Shown here in pieces: positions 48,002 through 59,600 of a stretch of 64,000 nt of DNA (the first letter of the stretch is position 1; each line of letters begins with the position of its first letter). The notes beneath the pieces are model-generated. The model had not been told where the DNA came from, ran no database searches, and saw nothing but the letters and a program-made list of their open reading frames with translations. Made by a program: the position numbers and the translations under genes. The stretch is from Undibacterium sp. 5I1 (GTDB lineage Bacteria > Pseudomonadota > Gammaproteobacteria > Burkholderiales > Burkholderiaceae_D): NCBI RefSeq assembly GCF_034314085.1, contig NZ_JAVIWI010000001.1, forward strand, positions 3,038,001 through 3,102,000, given 5' to 3'.

Positions 48002-49195
48002 TTAATCGGCCAAGATTTTAGCAACAACACCCGCACCAACTGTACGACCGCCTTCGCGAATCGCGAAGCGCAAGCCTTCTTCCATCGCAATCGGGTTGAT
48101 CAGCTTGACTGTAATAGAGACGTTGTCACCTGGCATGACCATTTCTTTATCCTTCGGCAACTCGATCGAGCCAGTTACGTCCGTTGTGCGGAAGTAGAAC
48201 TGTGGACGGTAGTTGTTGAAGAATGGTGTGTGACGACCACCTTCGTCCTTGGACAAGACGTAGATTTCACCTGTGAAGTGGGCGTGCGGCTTAATGGAAC
48301 CTGGCTTTGCCAACACTTGACCGCGTTGTACGTCTTCACGCTTAGTGCCGCGCAACAATACACCAACGTTGTCGCCTGCTTGACCTTGGTCGAGCAATTT
48401 GCGGAACATTTCAACGCCTGTGCAAGTTGTAACTGCAGTGTCGCTGATGCCGATGATTTCTAATGATTCGCCAACTTTGACGATACCGCGTTCGATACGG
48501 CCTGTTACGACAGTACCGCGACCGGAGATGGAGAAGACGTCTTCTACTGGCAACAGGAAGGCGCCGTCAACAGCACGTTCTGGTGTTGGGATGTAGCTGT
48601 CTAGTGCATCAGCGAGTTTCATGATGGCTTCTTCGCCCAGTGGACCTTTGTCGCCTTCGAGCGCCAATTTTGCGGAGCCTTGGATGATTGGCAGGTCGTC
48701 GCCTGGGAATTCGTATTTGGAGAGCAATTCGCGCACTTCCATTTCAACGAGTTCTAACAGTTCAGCGTCATCGACCATGTCGCATTTGTTCAGGAATACG
48801 ATGATGTAGGGAACGCCAACTTGGCGTGCCAACAGGATGTGTTCACGAGTTTGTGGCATTGGACCATCTGCTGCGGAGCAAACCAAGATCGCGCCGTCCA
48901 TTTGTGCTGCGCCGGTGATCATGTTTTTAACATAATCGGCATGGCCTGGGCAGTCTACGTGGGCGTAGTGACGATTGGCTGTTTCGTATTCTACGTGGGC
49001 TGTGTTGATCGTGATGCCGCGTGCTTTTTCTTCTGGCGCTGCGTCAATTTGATCGTAGGCTTTGGCTTCGCCGCCAAACTTCTTGGACAATACTGTCGCG
49101 ATCGCTGCCGTCAATGTGGTTTTACCGTGATCTACGTGACCAATTGTGCCTACGTTGACGTGCGGCTTGGTGCGCTCAAACTTACCTTTTGCCAT
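48002..49195 (-). CDS. tuf: elongation factor Tu
   Basis: 397 residues. Delivers aminoacyl-tRNA to the ribosome. GTPase domain with [11 protein letters not shown] (P-loop), [12 protein letters not shown] (switch I), DCPGHADY and NKCDMVDD; domains 2 and 3 follow ([18 protein letters not shown]). GAAGGAAG precedes the ATG. Many betaproteobacteria carry a second tuf copy elsewhere; only this one is in view. Confidence 0.98.
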   Translation of the reverse strand: MAKGKFERTKPHVNVGTIGHVDHGKTTLTAAIATVLSKKFGGEAKAYDQIDAAPEEKARGITINTAHVEYETANRHYAHVDCPGHADYVKNMITGAAQMDGAILVCSAADGPMPQTREHILLARQVGVPYIIVFLNKCDMVDDAELLELVEMEVRELLSKYEFPGDDLPIIQGSAKLALEGDKGPLGEEAIMKLADALDSYIPTPERAVDGAFLLPVEDVFSISGRGTVVTGRIERGIVKVGESLEIIGISDTAVTTCTGVEMFRKLLDQGQAGDNVGVLLRGTKREDVQRGQVLAKPGSIKPHAHFTGEIYVLSKDEGGRHTPFFNNYRPQFYFRTTDVTGSIELPKDKEMVMPGDNVSITVKLINPIAMEEGLRFAIREGGRTVGAGVVAKILAD

Positions 49196-49233
49196 TTTAT
49201 TCTTCCTTCAAAAAGAACGATTTATCAATAATG

Positions 49234-49258
49234 AACCCACTTCGGCATGAAGTGGGCT
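49234..49258 (-). other. hairpin between fusA and tuf
   Basis: Perfect 8-bp stem CCCACTTC / GAAGTGGG (49236-49243 and 49249-49256), loop GGCAT. No strong T-run follows, so it may be an RNA-processing or stabilising structure rather than a terminator. Confidence 0.5.
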
Positions 49259-49298
49259 TGTCAGATGCTTTAAAGCTTTTTAATGAACTGAAATCAGA

Positions 49299-51404
49299 TT
49301 ATTTTGATTTCGAAGTCACGATTGCGTCGATAACGTTTTTCGGCGCTTCTGCATAATGCTTAAATTCCATAGTGTATGTTGCACGACCTTGCGTTGCAGA
49401 ACGCAAAGAAGTCGAGTAACCAAACATTTCGGACAAAGGCACTTCAGCCTTAATGATCTTACCGCCACCACCAGGAATCTCATCCATACCTTGAACCATA
49501 CCGCGACGTGAAGACAAATCGCCCATCACTGTACCAGCGTAATCTTCTGGCGTTTCAACTTCAACCGCCATCATTGGCTCGAGAATAACTGGACTCGCCT
49601 TGCGACAACCATCTTTAAATGCCATCGAACCCGCCATACGGAATGCGTTTTCGTTGGAATCGACATCATGGTAAGAACCGAAGAACAATGTGACTTTAAC
49701 GTCAACGACTGGATAACCAGCAAGTACGCCTGAAGCAAGAGTTTCAATCACGCCTTTTTCTACCGCAGGGATATATTCACGAGGAACGGTACCACCTTTG
49801 ATCGCATCAACGAATTCAAAACCTTTACCCGGTTCTTGCGGTTCGATTTTCAGAACTACGTGACCATATTGGCCACGACCACCAGATTGCTTAACAAATT
49901 TACCTTCGATTTCTTCGCAAGTCTTGCGAATAGTTTCACGATATGCAACTTGTGGCTTACCGACGGTCGCTTCAACGCCGAATTCACGGCGCATACGATC
50001 AACAATAATTTCCAGATGAAGCTCACCCATACCGCCTATGATAGTCTGACCAGATTCTTCATCAGTCTTCACGCGGAAAGAAGGATCTTCTTGCGCCAAG
50101 CGATTCAACGCCAGGCCCATTTTTTCCTGATCTTGTTTAGTTTTCGGCTCAACTGCCTGAGAAATAACTGGCTCAGGGAATACCATACGCTCCAAAGTAA
50201 TGATGGAAGATGGATCGCACAAAGTCTCACCGGTAGTAGCATCTTTCAGACCAACAGCAGCAGCAATATCACCCGCATGTACTTCTTTGATTTCTTCACG
50301 CTGGTTTGCATGCATCTGCAAAATACGACCAAGACGTTCTTTCTTATTCTTGTTCGGGTTGAATACTGTATCACCCGACTTAACCATACCAGAATAGACG
50401 CGGAAAAAAATCAACTGACCAACAAACGGATCAGTCATGATTTTAAAGGCCAAAGCTGAAAACTTCTCAGTATCTTCTGGCTTGCGCGAAGTCGGCTCGT
50501 CGTACTCATCCAATCCTGTGACTGGCGGAATATCAACCGGTGAAGGCAAGTATTCAATAACCGCATCTAACATGGCTTGTACGCCTTTGTTTTTAAATGC
50601 AGTACCGCACATCATAGGAACAATTTCAGCCGCAATAGTGCGTGCACGAATTGCTGTTTTGATGTCTTCCTCAGACAAATCGCCTTCTTCAAGGTATTTA
50701 TTCATCAACTCTTCTGTTGATTCTGCAGCAGCATCCAACATTTTTTCGCGCCATTCTTGAGCTGAAGCAGCAAGTTCAGCAGGAATTTCGCGATAGTCAA
50801 ATTTCATACCTTGAGAGGCTTCATCCCAATAGATTGCCTTCATCTTGACCAGATCAACTACGCCCAAGAAGTTTTCTTCTGCGCCGATAGGGATTTGCAT
50901 CAAAATTGGATTTGCTTTCAAACGTGTACGCATTTGCTCATACACTTTGAAGAAGTTTGCGCCAGTACGATCCATTTTATTGACGAAAGCCAAACGTGGA
51001 ACTTTGTACTTATTAGCCTGACGCCATACAGTTTCAGACTGAGGCTGCACACCACCAACCGCACAGTAAACCATGCAGGCGCCATCAAGAACACGCATGG
51101 AACGCTCAACTTCGATCGTGAAGTCAACGTGACCAGGAGTATCAATAATATTAATGTGATGCTCAAGAAAATTATTCGCCATGCCTTTCCAGAAGCATGT
51201 TGTCGCAGCAGAGGTGATAGTAATACCACGTTCCTGCTCTTGTTCCATCCAGTCCATGGTAGCCGCGCCATCATGCACTTCACCGATTTTGTGGTTTACA
51301 CCGGTATAAAACAAAACGCGCTCAGTTGTCGTCGTTTTACCAGCATCAATGTGAGCCGAAATACCGATATTGCGGTAGCGCTCAATGGGGGTCTTACGGG
51401 CCAT
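49299..51404 (-). CDS. fusA: elongation factor G
   Basis: 701 residues. Catalyses translocation and, with RRF, ribosome recycling. [15 protein letters not shown] (P-loop), [18 protein letters not shown] (switch I), DTPGHVDFT and [10 protein letters not shown] are followed by domains II-V ([38 protein letters not shown]). AGGA precedes the ATG. Confidence 0.98.
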   Translation of the reverse strand: MARKTPIERYRNIGISAHIDAGKTTTTERVLFYTGVNHKIGEVHDGAATMDWMEQEQERGITITSAATTCFWKGMANNFLEHHINIIDTPGHVDFTIEVERSMRVLDGACMVYCAVGGVQPQSETVWRQANKYKVPRLAFVNKMDRTGANFFKVYEQMRTRLKANPILMQIPIGAEENFLGVVDLVKMKAIYWDEASQGMKFDYREIPAELAASAQEWREKMLDAAAESTEELMNKYLEEGDLSEEDIKTAIRARTIAAEIVPMMCGTAFKNKGVQAMLDAVIEYLPSPVDIPPVTGLDEYDEPTSRKPEDTEKFSALAFKIMTDPFVGQLIFFRVYSGMVKSGDTVFNPNKNKKERLGRILQMHANQREEIKEVHAGDIAAAVGLKDATTGETLCDPSSIITLERMVFPEPVISQAVEPKTKQDQEKMGLALNRLAQEDPSFRVKTDEESGQTIIGGMGELHLEIIVDRMRREFGVEATVGKPQVAYRETIRKTCEEIEGKFVKQSGGRGQYGHVVLKIEPQEPGKGFEFVDAIKGGTVPREYIPAVEKGVIETLASGVLAGYPVVDVKVTLFFGSYHDVDSNENAFRMAGSMAFKDGCRKASPVILEPMMAVEVETPEDYAGTVMGDLSSRRGMVQGMDEIPGGGGKIIKAEVPLSEMFGYSTSLRSATQGRATYTMEFKHYAEAPKNVIDAIVTSKSK

Positions 51405-51532
51405 AGCTAATCCTAAATCTTTTAATGGACAAAACCGAGCGCAATTTTTTTTGAAAATTACGCCCGGCCTGATTCAAATTACCTGCCAGAACCATTGCAT
51501 AAAAAATACACAATAGCCCTTTACTTTTACTC

Positions 51533-52003
51533 TTAGAAACGGAAGTGGGAGAAAGCCTTGTTAGCTTCTGCCATACGATGAACTTCATCACGTTTCTTCA
51601 TTGCGCCGCCACGACCTTCTGCAGCCTCAAGCAATTCGCCACCCAAACGTTGTGGCATAGATTTTTCACTGCGCTTATTAGCTGCTTCACGCAACCAACG
51701 CATAGACAAAGCCAAACGGCGAACTGGACGAACTTCAACTGGCACTTGATAGTTAGCACCACCAACGCGGCGAGACTTAACCTCAACCAATGGTTTAGCA
51801 TTACTGATTGCCAGTGCAAACACTTCCAATGGATCTTTACCAGATTTTTGCTGGATGTGATTAAACGCACCGTAAATAATGCCCTCAGCAACAGACTTCT
51901 TGCCTGACAACATCAATACGTTTACAAATTTTGCTACTTCTACATTGCCGAACTTTGGGTCCGGCAGAATATCCCGTTTCGGGACTTCACGACGACGTGG
52001 CAT
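51533..52003 (-). CDS. rpsG: 30S ribosomal protein S7
   Basis: 156 residues. Head-nucleating 16S-binding protein; in E. coli the str operon repressor. [36 protein letters not shown] and [19 protein letters not shown] are diagnostic. AAGGA precedes the ATG. Confidence 0.98.
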   Translation of the reverse strand: MPRRREVPKRDILPDPKFGNVEVAKFVNVLMLSGKKSVAEGIIYGAFNHIQQKSGKDPLEVFALAISNAKPLVEVKSRRVGGANYQVPVEVRPVRRLALSMRWLREAANKRSEKSMPQRLGGELLEAAEGRGGAMKKRDEVHRMAEANKAFSHFRF

Positions 52004-52143
52004 TTCGATTCCTTTTCAATCTTCAGTTGAGTCGCAGATAACATTTCATCTACTTCTCGCGGCAAGCCATCATAACCTGCCACTTACTCAGCCCATTAGG
52101 AGCCGACACTGCTCCATTTTATGGAGATTAATTTACAAGAGTA

Positions 52144-52527
52144 TTACTTCTTAACGGCCTTAGCGCGCTTCGTACCGTATTTGGAACGAGCTTGCTTACG
52201 GTCTTTAACGCCTTGAGTATCCAAAGCACCGCGAACCATATGGTAACGCACACCCGGCAAATCCTTTACACGACCACCGCGCAACAGCACTACGCTATGT
52301 TCTTGCAAGTTATGGCCTTCACCACCGATATACGAAATTACTTCGAAACCGTTAGTCAGACGTACTTTGGCAACTTTACGCAAAGCCGAGTTAGGCTTTT
52401 TTGGAGTTGTCGTATAAACGCGGGTACAAACGCCACGTTTTTGCGGGCTGTTTTCCAGCGCCGGTGATTTGCTTTTGACGCGTACAGAGACACGTGGCTG
52501 GCGAATCAGTTGATTGATGGTTGGCAT
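52144..52527 (-). CDS. rpsL: 30S ribosomal protein S12
   Basis: 127 residues. Decoding-centre protein and site of streptomycin resistance mutations. [38 protein letters not shown] (Lys43-equivalent in the PKKPNS loop) and [20 protein letters not shown] are present, apparently wild type. I use ATG 52527; the frame extends 12 codons without support. First gene of the str group; rpoBC is not adjacent. Confidence 0.97.
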   Translation of the reverse strand: MPTINQLIRQPRVSVRVKSKSPALENSPQKRGVCTRVYTTTPKKPNSALRKVAKVRLTNGFEVISYIGGEGHNLQEHSVVLLRGGRVKDLPGVRYHMVRGALDTQGVKDRKQARSKYGTKRAKAVKK

Positions 52528-53014
52528 CGTTTTTAATCCAACAAAATACAACGTTAAACACAAACCCGGAAACGGTTGCCCGGGGACTTAAATCTTTATT
52601 GGCATCGAACTTTCATCCGACACACCCGATTTTTGCTGAATAAACCAATCATATTTTTGGGAAAATATGCAAGCTATAGACCATCCAAAATCGAGAACTC
52701 GCAAGTTTAAACCCTAGATCTTGCCGCTGTCAATCTGTTTGTGTCGGCGTAAGCTACACCAAATCAAGTAGTTAGCGCGGCATGATCATAAGTTTGGGCT
52801 TACAGAATAGCCCGTTTGCGCTGGAATACAAGGCAAGCATTTAGGGTCGCATTCGCAAACAGCTTGAAAATAAATTGCAACATAGTTTTTCTCATCAGCA
52901 CCAAGCCATCTTAAATCCTTTATATTTACGCGCTTTACGCTGTATTCACGATTCACTGCGCTTGGCGCATGTCTGGGCATTGCGCCTGGCAGACCACACC
53001 GGACCACCATCACC
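52528..53014. promoter_or_regulatory. gap before rpsL with candidate str promoter
   Basis: A 487-base gap between divergent rpsL and the EptA-like gene. On the minus strand a perfect TTGACA (52728-52733) is 16 bases from TTTAAA (52706-52711), giving a leader of about 170 bases to rpsL. No plus-strand promoter or ribosome site for the EptA-like gene is clear. Frames in this gap look like chance. Confidence 0.45.
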
Positions 53015-54958
53015 ATGCCGCCTTTGTTGCAGCCCGCCGCTATTTATATTGTTGTCAGCTATTTTTTACTGTCGGCATTACCATTCTTCTCATTGTTGCT
53101 AGATAAGCCCGTAGAACAGGCTTGGCAGATTGTGGTGATGGAAGTAATCACCTGGCTTGCCTTATGGGCAACCATGAAGCGGCCGCGCTGGTTTCACTGG
53201 TTGCTGCTCCCTGCTTTTTTTGCAGTACCGACGGAAATCTATTTACGCCTGTTTTTTGGGCAAGGTATCTCAACGCATCATCTGGGCATCATCGCAGAAA
53301 CCAGCCCAAAAGAAGCGCTTGAATTTTTAGGCAATAAAGTCTGGCTATTGCTAGCCGTATCGATCACCGTCATTGCCTGGTGGTGGAGTATTTTAAAGTT
53401 AAGCAAACGAACTCAGGCTCTGGATTGGACGCATAAGTCTCGCTGGTTGGTCATTATCTTAGTGCTGTGCGGCGCGGCCACATGGACTTACGGCGAGCAA
53501 ATTGGCATTGCATCTGCATCCGCCAAAGCCAGCGCAAAGGCGTCAACTAGCTTAAGCGCTAGCACCTCTGTCAGCGAGGAAGAAGATGAGGATGAAGACG
53601 ACGACAGCAGTACCTCGGCACCAACAGCAGCATCAATATCAGTGCCAGCATCTGTCTCAGCACCATCAGTGGCAGGTAAAAAGATCACTTTCTATGAGAA
53701 AGCCTGGAATCAGCTACTGCCGACGCTCCCCAAACTACCTCATTGGGCAAAGATCCCTTACGACGAGGAAACCTTCGCCCGCACCTGGCCGTTCGGCCTG
53801 GTTATCCGGGGCAAGGATTTTTGGAATGAGCGCAGTTATTTGTCGCAACTCGCAGAAAAGAGTAGTGAATTCCACTTTAAAGCGAGTCTGACTGGCGATA
53901 AAAACCAGCCCCAAATCGTCGTCATGGTGATTGGAGAATCCTCACGCTATGACCGCTGGAGTCTCAACGGCTATGAGCGCGCTACCAATCCACTGTTAAA
54001 GCAGGAAAGCAAGCTCGTCAGTTTTACCGATGTAGTCACTGCCGTCTCTGCTACCCGTTTGTCGGTACCTATCATCGTCTCGCGCAAGCCTGCGGCACAG
54101 AGTTTAAAAGCGGGTTTTGCTGAAAAGTCGTTTATCAGCGCGTTCAAAGAAGCGGGTTTTAAAACATTTTGGTTGTCAAATCAAATGAGCTTTGGGCAAT
54201 TTGATACGCCGACCTCTGTGTTTGCCAAAGAAGCCGATGTCACACAGTTTTTAAATCTAGGCGGCTTTACGAATAACTCCAGTCTGGATCAAATTTTGTT
54301 GTCGCCGATGGAAAATGCCATGCACGACCCAGCAGTTAAAAAACTGATTGTGCTGCACACCTTGGGTAATCATTGGAATTACAGTCATCGCCATCCTAAA
54401 GAATTCGACCAGTGGAAGCCATCATTATTTGGCATCAACAATCCGGCCTATACCGATCTAAAAAACAAGCAAGCGCTCAATAATAGCTATGACAATTCCG
54501 TGCTGTATGTTGACTGGATGTTGTCTGAGGTAATCAAGCGACTCAAAACGAGTCAGCAGCTGACCTCGATGCTGTATGTATCTGATCACGGACAAACCTT
54601 GTATGACGGCAGTTGCAACCTCGCCTTTCATGGCCATAACACGCAGTATGAATTCCATATTCCGGCTTTCATGTGGTACTCGGACGCGTATCAAACCCAG
54701 TATCCCGACAAGATCAAACAATTGTACAAACACCAGAACGCCAGACTGTCCACAGAGAACGTATTTCATTCTTTATTAGACATGGCGAATATCCATTACC
54801 CGGGCGAGCGCCTTGAATGGAGTTTTCTAAATCCGAAGTTGCAAACCCATATTCGCTATGTTGATAGCTATGGCTGGACCAACTATGACAATGCCACATT
54901 CAAAGGTGATTGCCGTGAGGTGATGGATAAAAAGACACCGCTGACGCAAGAGAAATAA
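53015..54958 (+). CDS. EptA-like lipid phosphoethanolamine transferase with low-complexity insert
   Basis: 647 residues. Sulfatase/alkaline-phosphatase-fold enzymes of this kind move phosphoethanolamine from phosphatidylethanolamine to lipid A or core sugars at the periplasmic face. Residues 1-165 hold about five membrane helices and IIAETSPKEALEFLG. The catalytic domain (about 295-647) has VMVIGESSRYDRWSLNGY (metal Glu about 311), the Thr nucleophile in SATRLSVPIIVS (about 345), SDHGQTL (about 523) and FHGHN (about 537). Between them, about 166-219, is an Ala/Ser/Lys-rich tract and an acidic run (EEEDEDEDDD). I have not seen this insert described for the family. It may confer polymyxin tolerance, by analogy only. 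Confidence 0.88.
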   Translation: MPPLLQPAAIYIVVSYFLLSALPFFSLLLDKPVEQAWQIVVMEVITWLALWATMKRPRWFHWLLLPAFFAVPTEIYLRLFFGQGISTHHLGIIAETSPKEALEFLGNKVWLLLAVSITVIAWWWSILKLSKRTQALDWTHKSRWLVIILVLCGAATWTYGEQIGIASASAKASAKASTSLSASTSVSEEEDEDEDDDSSTSAPTAASISVPASVSAPSVAGKKITFYEKAWNQLLPTLPKLPHWAKIPYDEETFARTWPFGLVIRGKDFWNERSYLSQLAEKSSEFHFKASLTGDKNQPQIVVMVIGESSRYDRWSLNGYERATNPLLKQESKLVSFTDVVTAVSATRLSVPIIVSRKPAAQSLKAGFAEKSFISAFKEAGFKTFWLSNQMSFGQFDTPTSVFAKEADVTQFLNLGGFTNNSSLDQILLSPMENAMHDPAVKKLIVLHTLGNHWNYSHRHPKEFDQWKPSLFGINNPAYTDLKNKQALNNSYDNSVLYVDWMLSEVIKRLKTSQQLTSMLYVSDHGQTLYDGSCNLAFHGHNTQYEFHIPAFMWYSDAYQTQYPDKIKQLYKHQNARLSTENVFHSLLDMANIHYPGERLEWSFLNPKLQTHIRYVDSYGWTNYDNATFKGDCREVMDKKTPLTQEK

Positions 54959-54966
54959 AAAAAACA

Positions 54967-55048
54967 GGGGAGTATGTGAATTGAAAGCCGTATTGTCCAA
55001 TCATTCTCTGGACAATACCACCTAATTACTTCATACACCCTCATGTAT
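54967..55048 (+). repeat. dispersed palindromic intergenic element, copy D
   Basis: GGGGAGTAT opens at 54967-54975. The central inverted repeat is ATTGTCCA (54992-54999) and TGGACAAT (55009-55016). ATACACCCTCATGTAT closes at 55033-55048. It lies between the convergent EptA-like and DUF3999 genes, 9 bases after the first stop. It may act as their terminator. Confidence 0.78.
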
Positions 55049-55101
55049 ATAAATTAAACTACCCAAAACTAACCAAAACTCGTTAGATAAGAAAGCGACG
55101 A

Positions 55102-56640
55102 TTAATTCCCGCTTTCTTTAGACATCGTCCGAAATAAAGACCACGCCATTCCGCCGAGCAGGAGTAAACCTGCTGCCAGCGCTGCCCATAACCAGATTTT
55201 GTTGGACGCACTTTTGTTCTCTTTTGTCGCTGGTGGCTGCGAATTTGCTGCTACGGATTCGACTGGTGCTGTAGCAGCTGAGATGTTCACGCTTGCCGCA
55301 TCCATTTTAAATACCTGATCTTTACGGTAAGCAGGTAGCAATGTCGCTAGCGGCAGCGCGCTGCTGTCTTTTTGATCCACGCCCCATTGCAGGCTAAACG
55401 GTGGATTTCCTCGCGCTAAAAAGGCCAGATTACGTGGAATACTGGCAATTTCTATTGTCGGCGGCGTCGCCCCAAGCAAACTAATCGCACCTGCTGTTTG
55501 CAAGCGCAAACGTGTATAAATACCACCGTTCATAGGCAGATTTTCTGACTCGACCTCATACTCACCTTGCTTTAAGCGATACAAGACGCTCTGAGTTAAT
55601 CCAATGAAATTGTCTACCGGCGCGGCATCTGCCTGGCGCTTATGGCGCAAAGCATGCAAGGCGTACAGCGGCGAGTGATATAGGCGATGCTCTCCATAGC
55701 TTGTATCATCCGGATTACCCGATGTATTCGCTGGCAACTCGCCCAAAATCTGCACATCTGCCAATGTATTAATCTCTGCAAGCCGAATCCGCAGGTTATC
55801 GATCGGCGTATTCTTGGGTAACAGGTAGTCGCAATAATGAATCTCGCAGCTTATCGCCGAAATACGGCTAGACCATTGCAAGGGCGACAGCGTTTCTAAC
55901 TGCTTCACACTATCCAGCGTGAACGACCGTATCGCCGCACTGCGGGCTGAATCAAGCCAGTGCAGGCGTACAAACCGGGCATGGGCGCCATATAAATCCA
56001 GGGTTAGTCGTTCTATCGCCGCGCCCTGTTGCTTGAGTATCGCCAGTTGCTGTTCACCACCTATGCTGCGCCATTGATGCAAATCATCGCTCGCTTCCAG
56101 CGTCAAGGGAAACAAACCTTCCGCATTGTCTGCCAAGCTCACACGCGCTTGCAAAAACTGTCCCTGAACCTGGCTGGCGTCGATAATCCAATCGCCGGCC
56201 GATGCTGGCGTTTGCGCAGCAAGCTTGCCCGTACTGATGGAAATCAAAGAGCCATCCGGTTTCTGCGTAAAGCTGAGTTGCACATCATTACGGGAAGCAG
56301 ATTGATCAGCGACGGCCGTTTTCAAAGGAAACACAGGGAGTTTGTTTGATATGAATTCGGGCGCAGTTGCATCTTGCTGCGCTTGCTGAAGCCATGCATA
56401 CGGCACCGCGGCGCCGCTGGCATTGAGGATACGAACATCGCGCAAATCGGTATGAGCGGCAGAAGGATAAATCGTCGTGGGCAAACTCAATTGATAAAAT
56501 GGTCCGTCACCACTGAGGGCGATGGTAGCTTGTTGAACGGGCTTTGGCTTAGGCACATCGGCAGCAGCAATATTGGCGGCCTGTGTAGCAAAAGAAACCG
56601 CCATGCACCCAAGCACGCTGAAGAGATTGCGCGACGTCAT
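55102..56640 (-). CDS. DUF3999 family membrane-anchored periplasmic protein
   Basis: 512 residues. Signal peptide (to ATQAANIAA, about residue 24), a long periplasmic beta-rich region (SGDGPFYQLSLPTTIYPSAA, LRDVRILNASGAAVPYAW, and a discoidin-like stretch near DLYGAHARFVRLHWLDSA), then one C-terminal membrane helix (about 482-503, LWAALAAGLLLLGGMAWSLF). I recognise the DUF3999 pattern but no function is established. Its ATG overlaps the stop of the DUF2339 gene, so the two are translationally coupled and probably act together. Confidence 0.82.
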   Translation of the reverse strand: MTSRNLFSVLGCMAVSFATQAANIAAADVPKPKPVQQATIALSGDGPFYQLSLPTTIYPSAAHTDLRDVRILNASGAAVPYAWLQQAQQDATAPEFISNKLPVFPLKTAVADQSASRNDVQLSFTQKPDGSLISISTGKLAAQTPASAGDWIIDASQVQGQFLQARVSLADNAEGLFPLTLEASDDLHQWRSIGGEQQLAILKQQGAAIERLTLDLYGAHARFVRLHWLDSARSAAIRSFTLDSVKQLETLSPLQWSSRISAISCEIHYCDYLLPKNTPIDNLRIRLAEINTLADVQILGELPANTSGNPDDTSYGEHRLYHSPLYALHALRHKRQADAAPVDNFIGLTQSVLYRLKQGEYEVESENLPMNGGIYTRLRLQTAGAISLLGATPPTIEIASIPRNLAFLARGNPPFSLQWGVDQKDSSALPLATLLPAYRKDQVFKMDAASVNISAATAPVESVAANSQPPATKENKSASNKIWLWAALAAGLLLLGGMAWSLFRTMSKESGN

Positions 56641-59600
56641 ATGGCGGCTCCAGAGTTGGGCTTTGAAGCGGGCTCTGTATCTGGCTTCAGATCAGATTTC
56701 TCCGCATGCGACGACTCTTTTTTTACTGGCACAGGCGCAAAATATCCGACGACCAACAACAGCACGCCCACTCCGATAAACGAGACGATGCGATACAAAC
56801 CACCACGATCGGCTAATTCAACAATAAACAATTTCAACACCACAACCGCAAGCAAGCCTGCACCCGCCATCCACACAGAGCGTGAGCCACGGCGGTTGCC
56901 AAACAACATCGCTGCGACACCGGCAATTGCCCAGGTAATTGACACCGCAGCTTGCGCTAGCCATGAGGCAAATAAGCTGTCGAACTGCCACTCCACACCC
57001 GCCCAATGATGGATGGTACGCAGTACCATGCCGGTAATCAATGCCAGTGCTAACGCAGCAACCAGTTTGCTGATGGCAGATTTTAATTGTTCATCATAGG
57101 CTTTGACTGGCAACGCTCTCCACCAGGCAACTAGCGACGCTAATACTAGCCATTGTCCCAACTCCAGAGGATTGATCAGGGGAATGTAAGGCAGAGGTGC
57201 AGCACTGCCAGCACTGACAACATTACTGATACAGCACCATAAAAACAGATAGGCGGCAACCGGTGTGCCCGCGATCTCCACATAGGCCTGACGGAATTCG
57301 CTTAGCGGCCAGCGACGCAATACAAACTGTGATCGGACCAGCCACAAACTGAGTGCTGGTACCAAAATCCAGCCCAGCATAGGCCACGCCGACCAAGGCT
57401 GAGAAATACTACTCATATGCCATTGCACTTCACGTGCTCCCAGCAAAACAAAGAACCAGAAACCGCACACATGAAACAGTTTGCGGAAAAAATGTTCACT
57501 CCAGCGCGCTTGCACGAATAACAAACGTAGATGCCACGCCAAGGCAATTGGCCAGAGCAACCAGCCCAAGGCTTGCGAGGGTATAAATACGCTGGTGCCG
57601 TAAGCAGCTCTAAATAACTCGATCAAGCCAATCAGCATCAAAGCAGGTAAGGTGAAAAAAGTCGCCTGTCCCATTTGTGACCAGTTGCGCCAACGCGCCA
57701 GTACTGACATGACGATAGACAGCATCAGCACAATCGCAATTCTGCTGGCGGGGATAAAACTAAACAAATCGGGATTTAAAAGACGATATGCTGCCTCATC
57801 AAACAGCGCACGCAAAAGCCATAACAAGCCCCAGACCACCGGTGCCCAAAGTAAAACATCCAAAGAAAGCCATGACTTGGCTGATCTTGTGGCATCGTGA
57901 TCAACTGATTGCTTAGCCGCCATTTGTAAACGATCACCACTAAACCATGCCGCCAGACCAAATACCAGAGGCGTCCAGAAATTGAATGAATTGCTCATCA
58001 AAGATCCGGAGTCGGCCAAAGCATCCAACTGGGCTAACGCTGGCGCATCGGTTTGGTACAGTAAAAATAAAGGCACGGAGAACACTTGCAATAACAAGGC
58101 AAATGCGGCCAATGCACTATGTGACATTCTCAATGCCACCCACAAAGCAAGACAAGCTGTGATCGGCCAGATCAACGCGGCTTGCTGAAAATTAATCGCA
58201 AACAACATCGCCAGATGCAGCAATCCTACGCCCGCAACCACCGCGACTGAATTGGCCAAGGACCAGTTTGGTGCCTGATTATTTTGTTTGGCTTCACGCA
58301 AGATTGCCGCCATGCGCCATCCTGCAGTGAATAAAATACATGCTGCAATCACCAGCGCAGTGAGTAAGCCTTGCGAACCGCTTTCTAAAGCGCTGTTTGC
58401 GGGAGCAAAGCCGCTGGCAGAGCGATGCAAACCTGCGATAAAACTGACCACAGCGACTACTTGCAAAGTGCCTACGACAGGCAGCAAAGGCTTTAAGCGC
58501 CAGCGGTTAGCAACTCCAAATGTGACGACCGACAATACCGCCGTGGCTGCGGCGGCGACAGAAGGAACAAACCATTGCCACGGCAACACAGTCAATGCTG
58601 CCATACCCAGCCAAGGTAGCAGTGAACCTGGAATCGCTTCCCAATGGTCTGTCGTGTTTAACGCTGCACGACGATGTTGTAACCACATTGCGAACGCGCT
58701 GGCCGCTAGCAAGATCGGGCCAATGCTGGAACCATGCAAGAAGTGACCAACAGCAGTCGCGTCTATCGTGATGGTGTTGAGTAATTTATAGGATGCCCCC
58801 AGCAATACCAGATACGCAAACCCGCGTGCATACGGGCGACGTTGCCGCACACCCAGCCAGTGCATACCAGCGCCCTCCACCGCCCAAGCCGCGCCAGTCC
58901 AGACGCCTTCCAATCCCAGCGGAATGGCGAGCGTACCGAAGATCACGCCAACAATCGCATATGCCTCAGCCAATAACGCCAGCCCGGCTTTCTCTTTAGA
59001 AAAAACTATGCGTGCCAGCAATAAATAAAACCCACTGAGCGCCAATGCCGAAAAGGCGGCGCCGAATTCCCAAGGCTTCATCAGCAGATATTGCAAGCTA
59101 AACGCAGTAAGCGGCGTACCAAATACGAGGGCACTATCGACCCGGCCAACTTGCGCCAAGGCTGCGCCGGCTTGTTTTGCCAAGCTGTCAGACTCAACTA
59201 ACTTCGCATCTAATAGCGTACGGCGTGCGAATAGCAATCCGACCGCCGTAAACAATAAAAAGAATACGATCAAAAATGCCTGCACTGTCGGGTATTGCGC
59301 ATCGCTGTAATACTGATTGGCCCAGCCCGAGGCGAGGGTGAATGTGCCGACAAAACCGATCACATTCAACACACGCCAGGCATTAAACCAAGCAATCAAT
59401 ACAATCCCGATATCCAGAATCGTCAGGTAAGTGAACAGACCGACCATGTGATTACCACCAGTCGAAGTCAATACCGGTGTCGCAAAACCCTCCAGCGCGG
59501 CGATGATGGCAAGTGCTGGCGCCTTCTGGAAAATCGCCAATGCAGCACCCAGCAAGGACACCGCCAACATAAATCCAAATCCTGCTTCGGCCGGAATTAA

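Noticed and set aside
50811..51410. Long plus-strand frames opposite fusA (also opposite tuf at 47978-48463 and fusA at 49836-50459)
   Set aside because: Shadow frames of highly biased genes; no ribosome sites or recognisable products.
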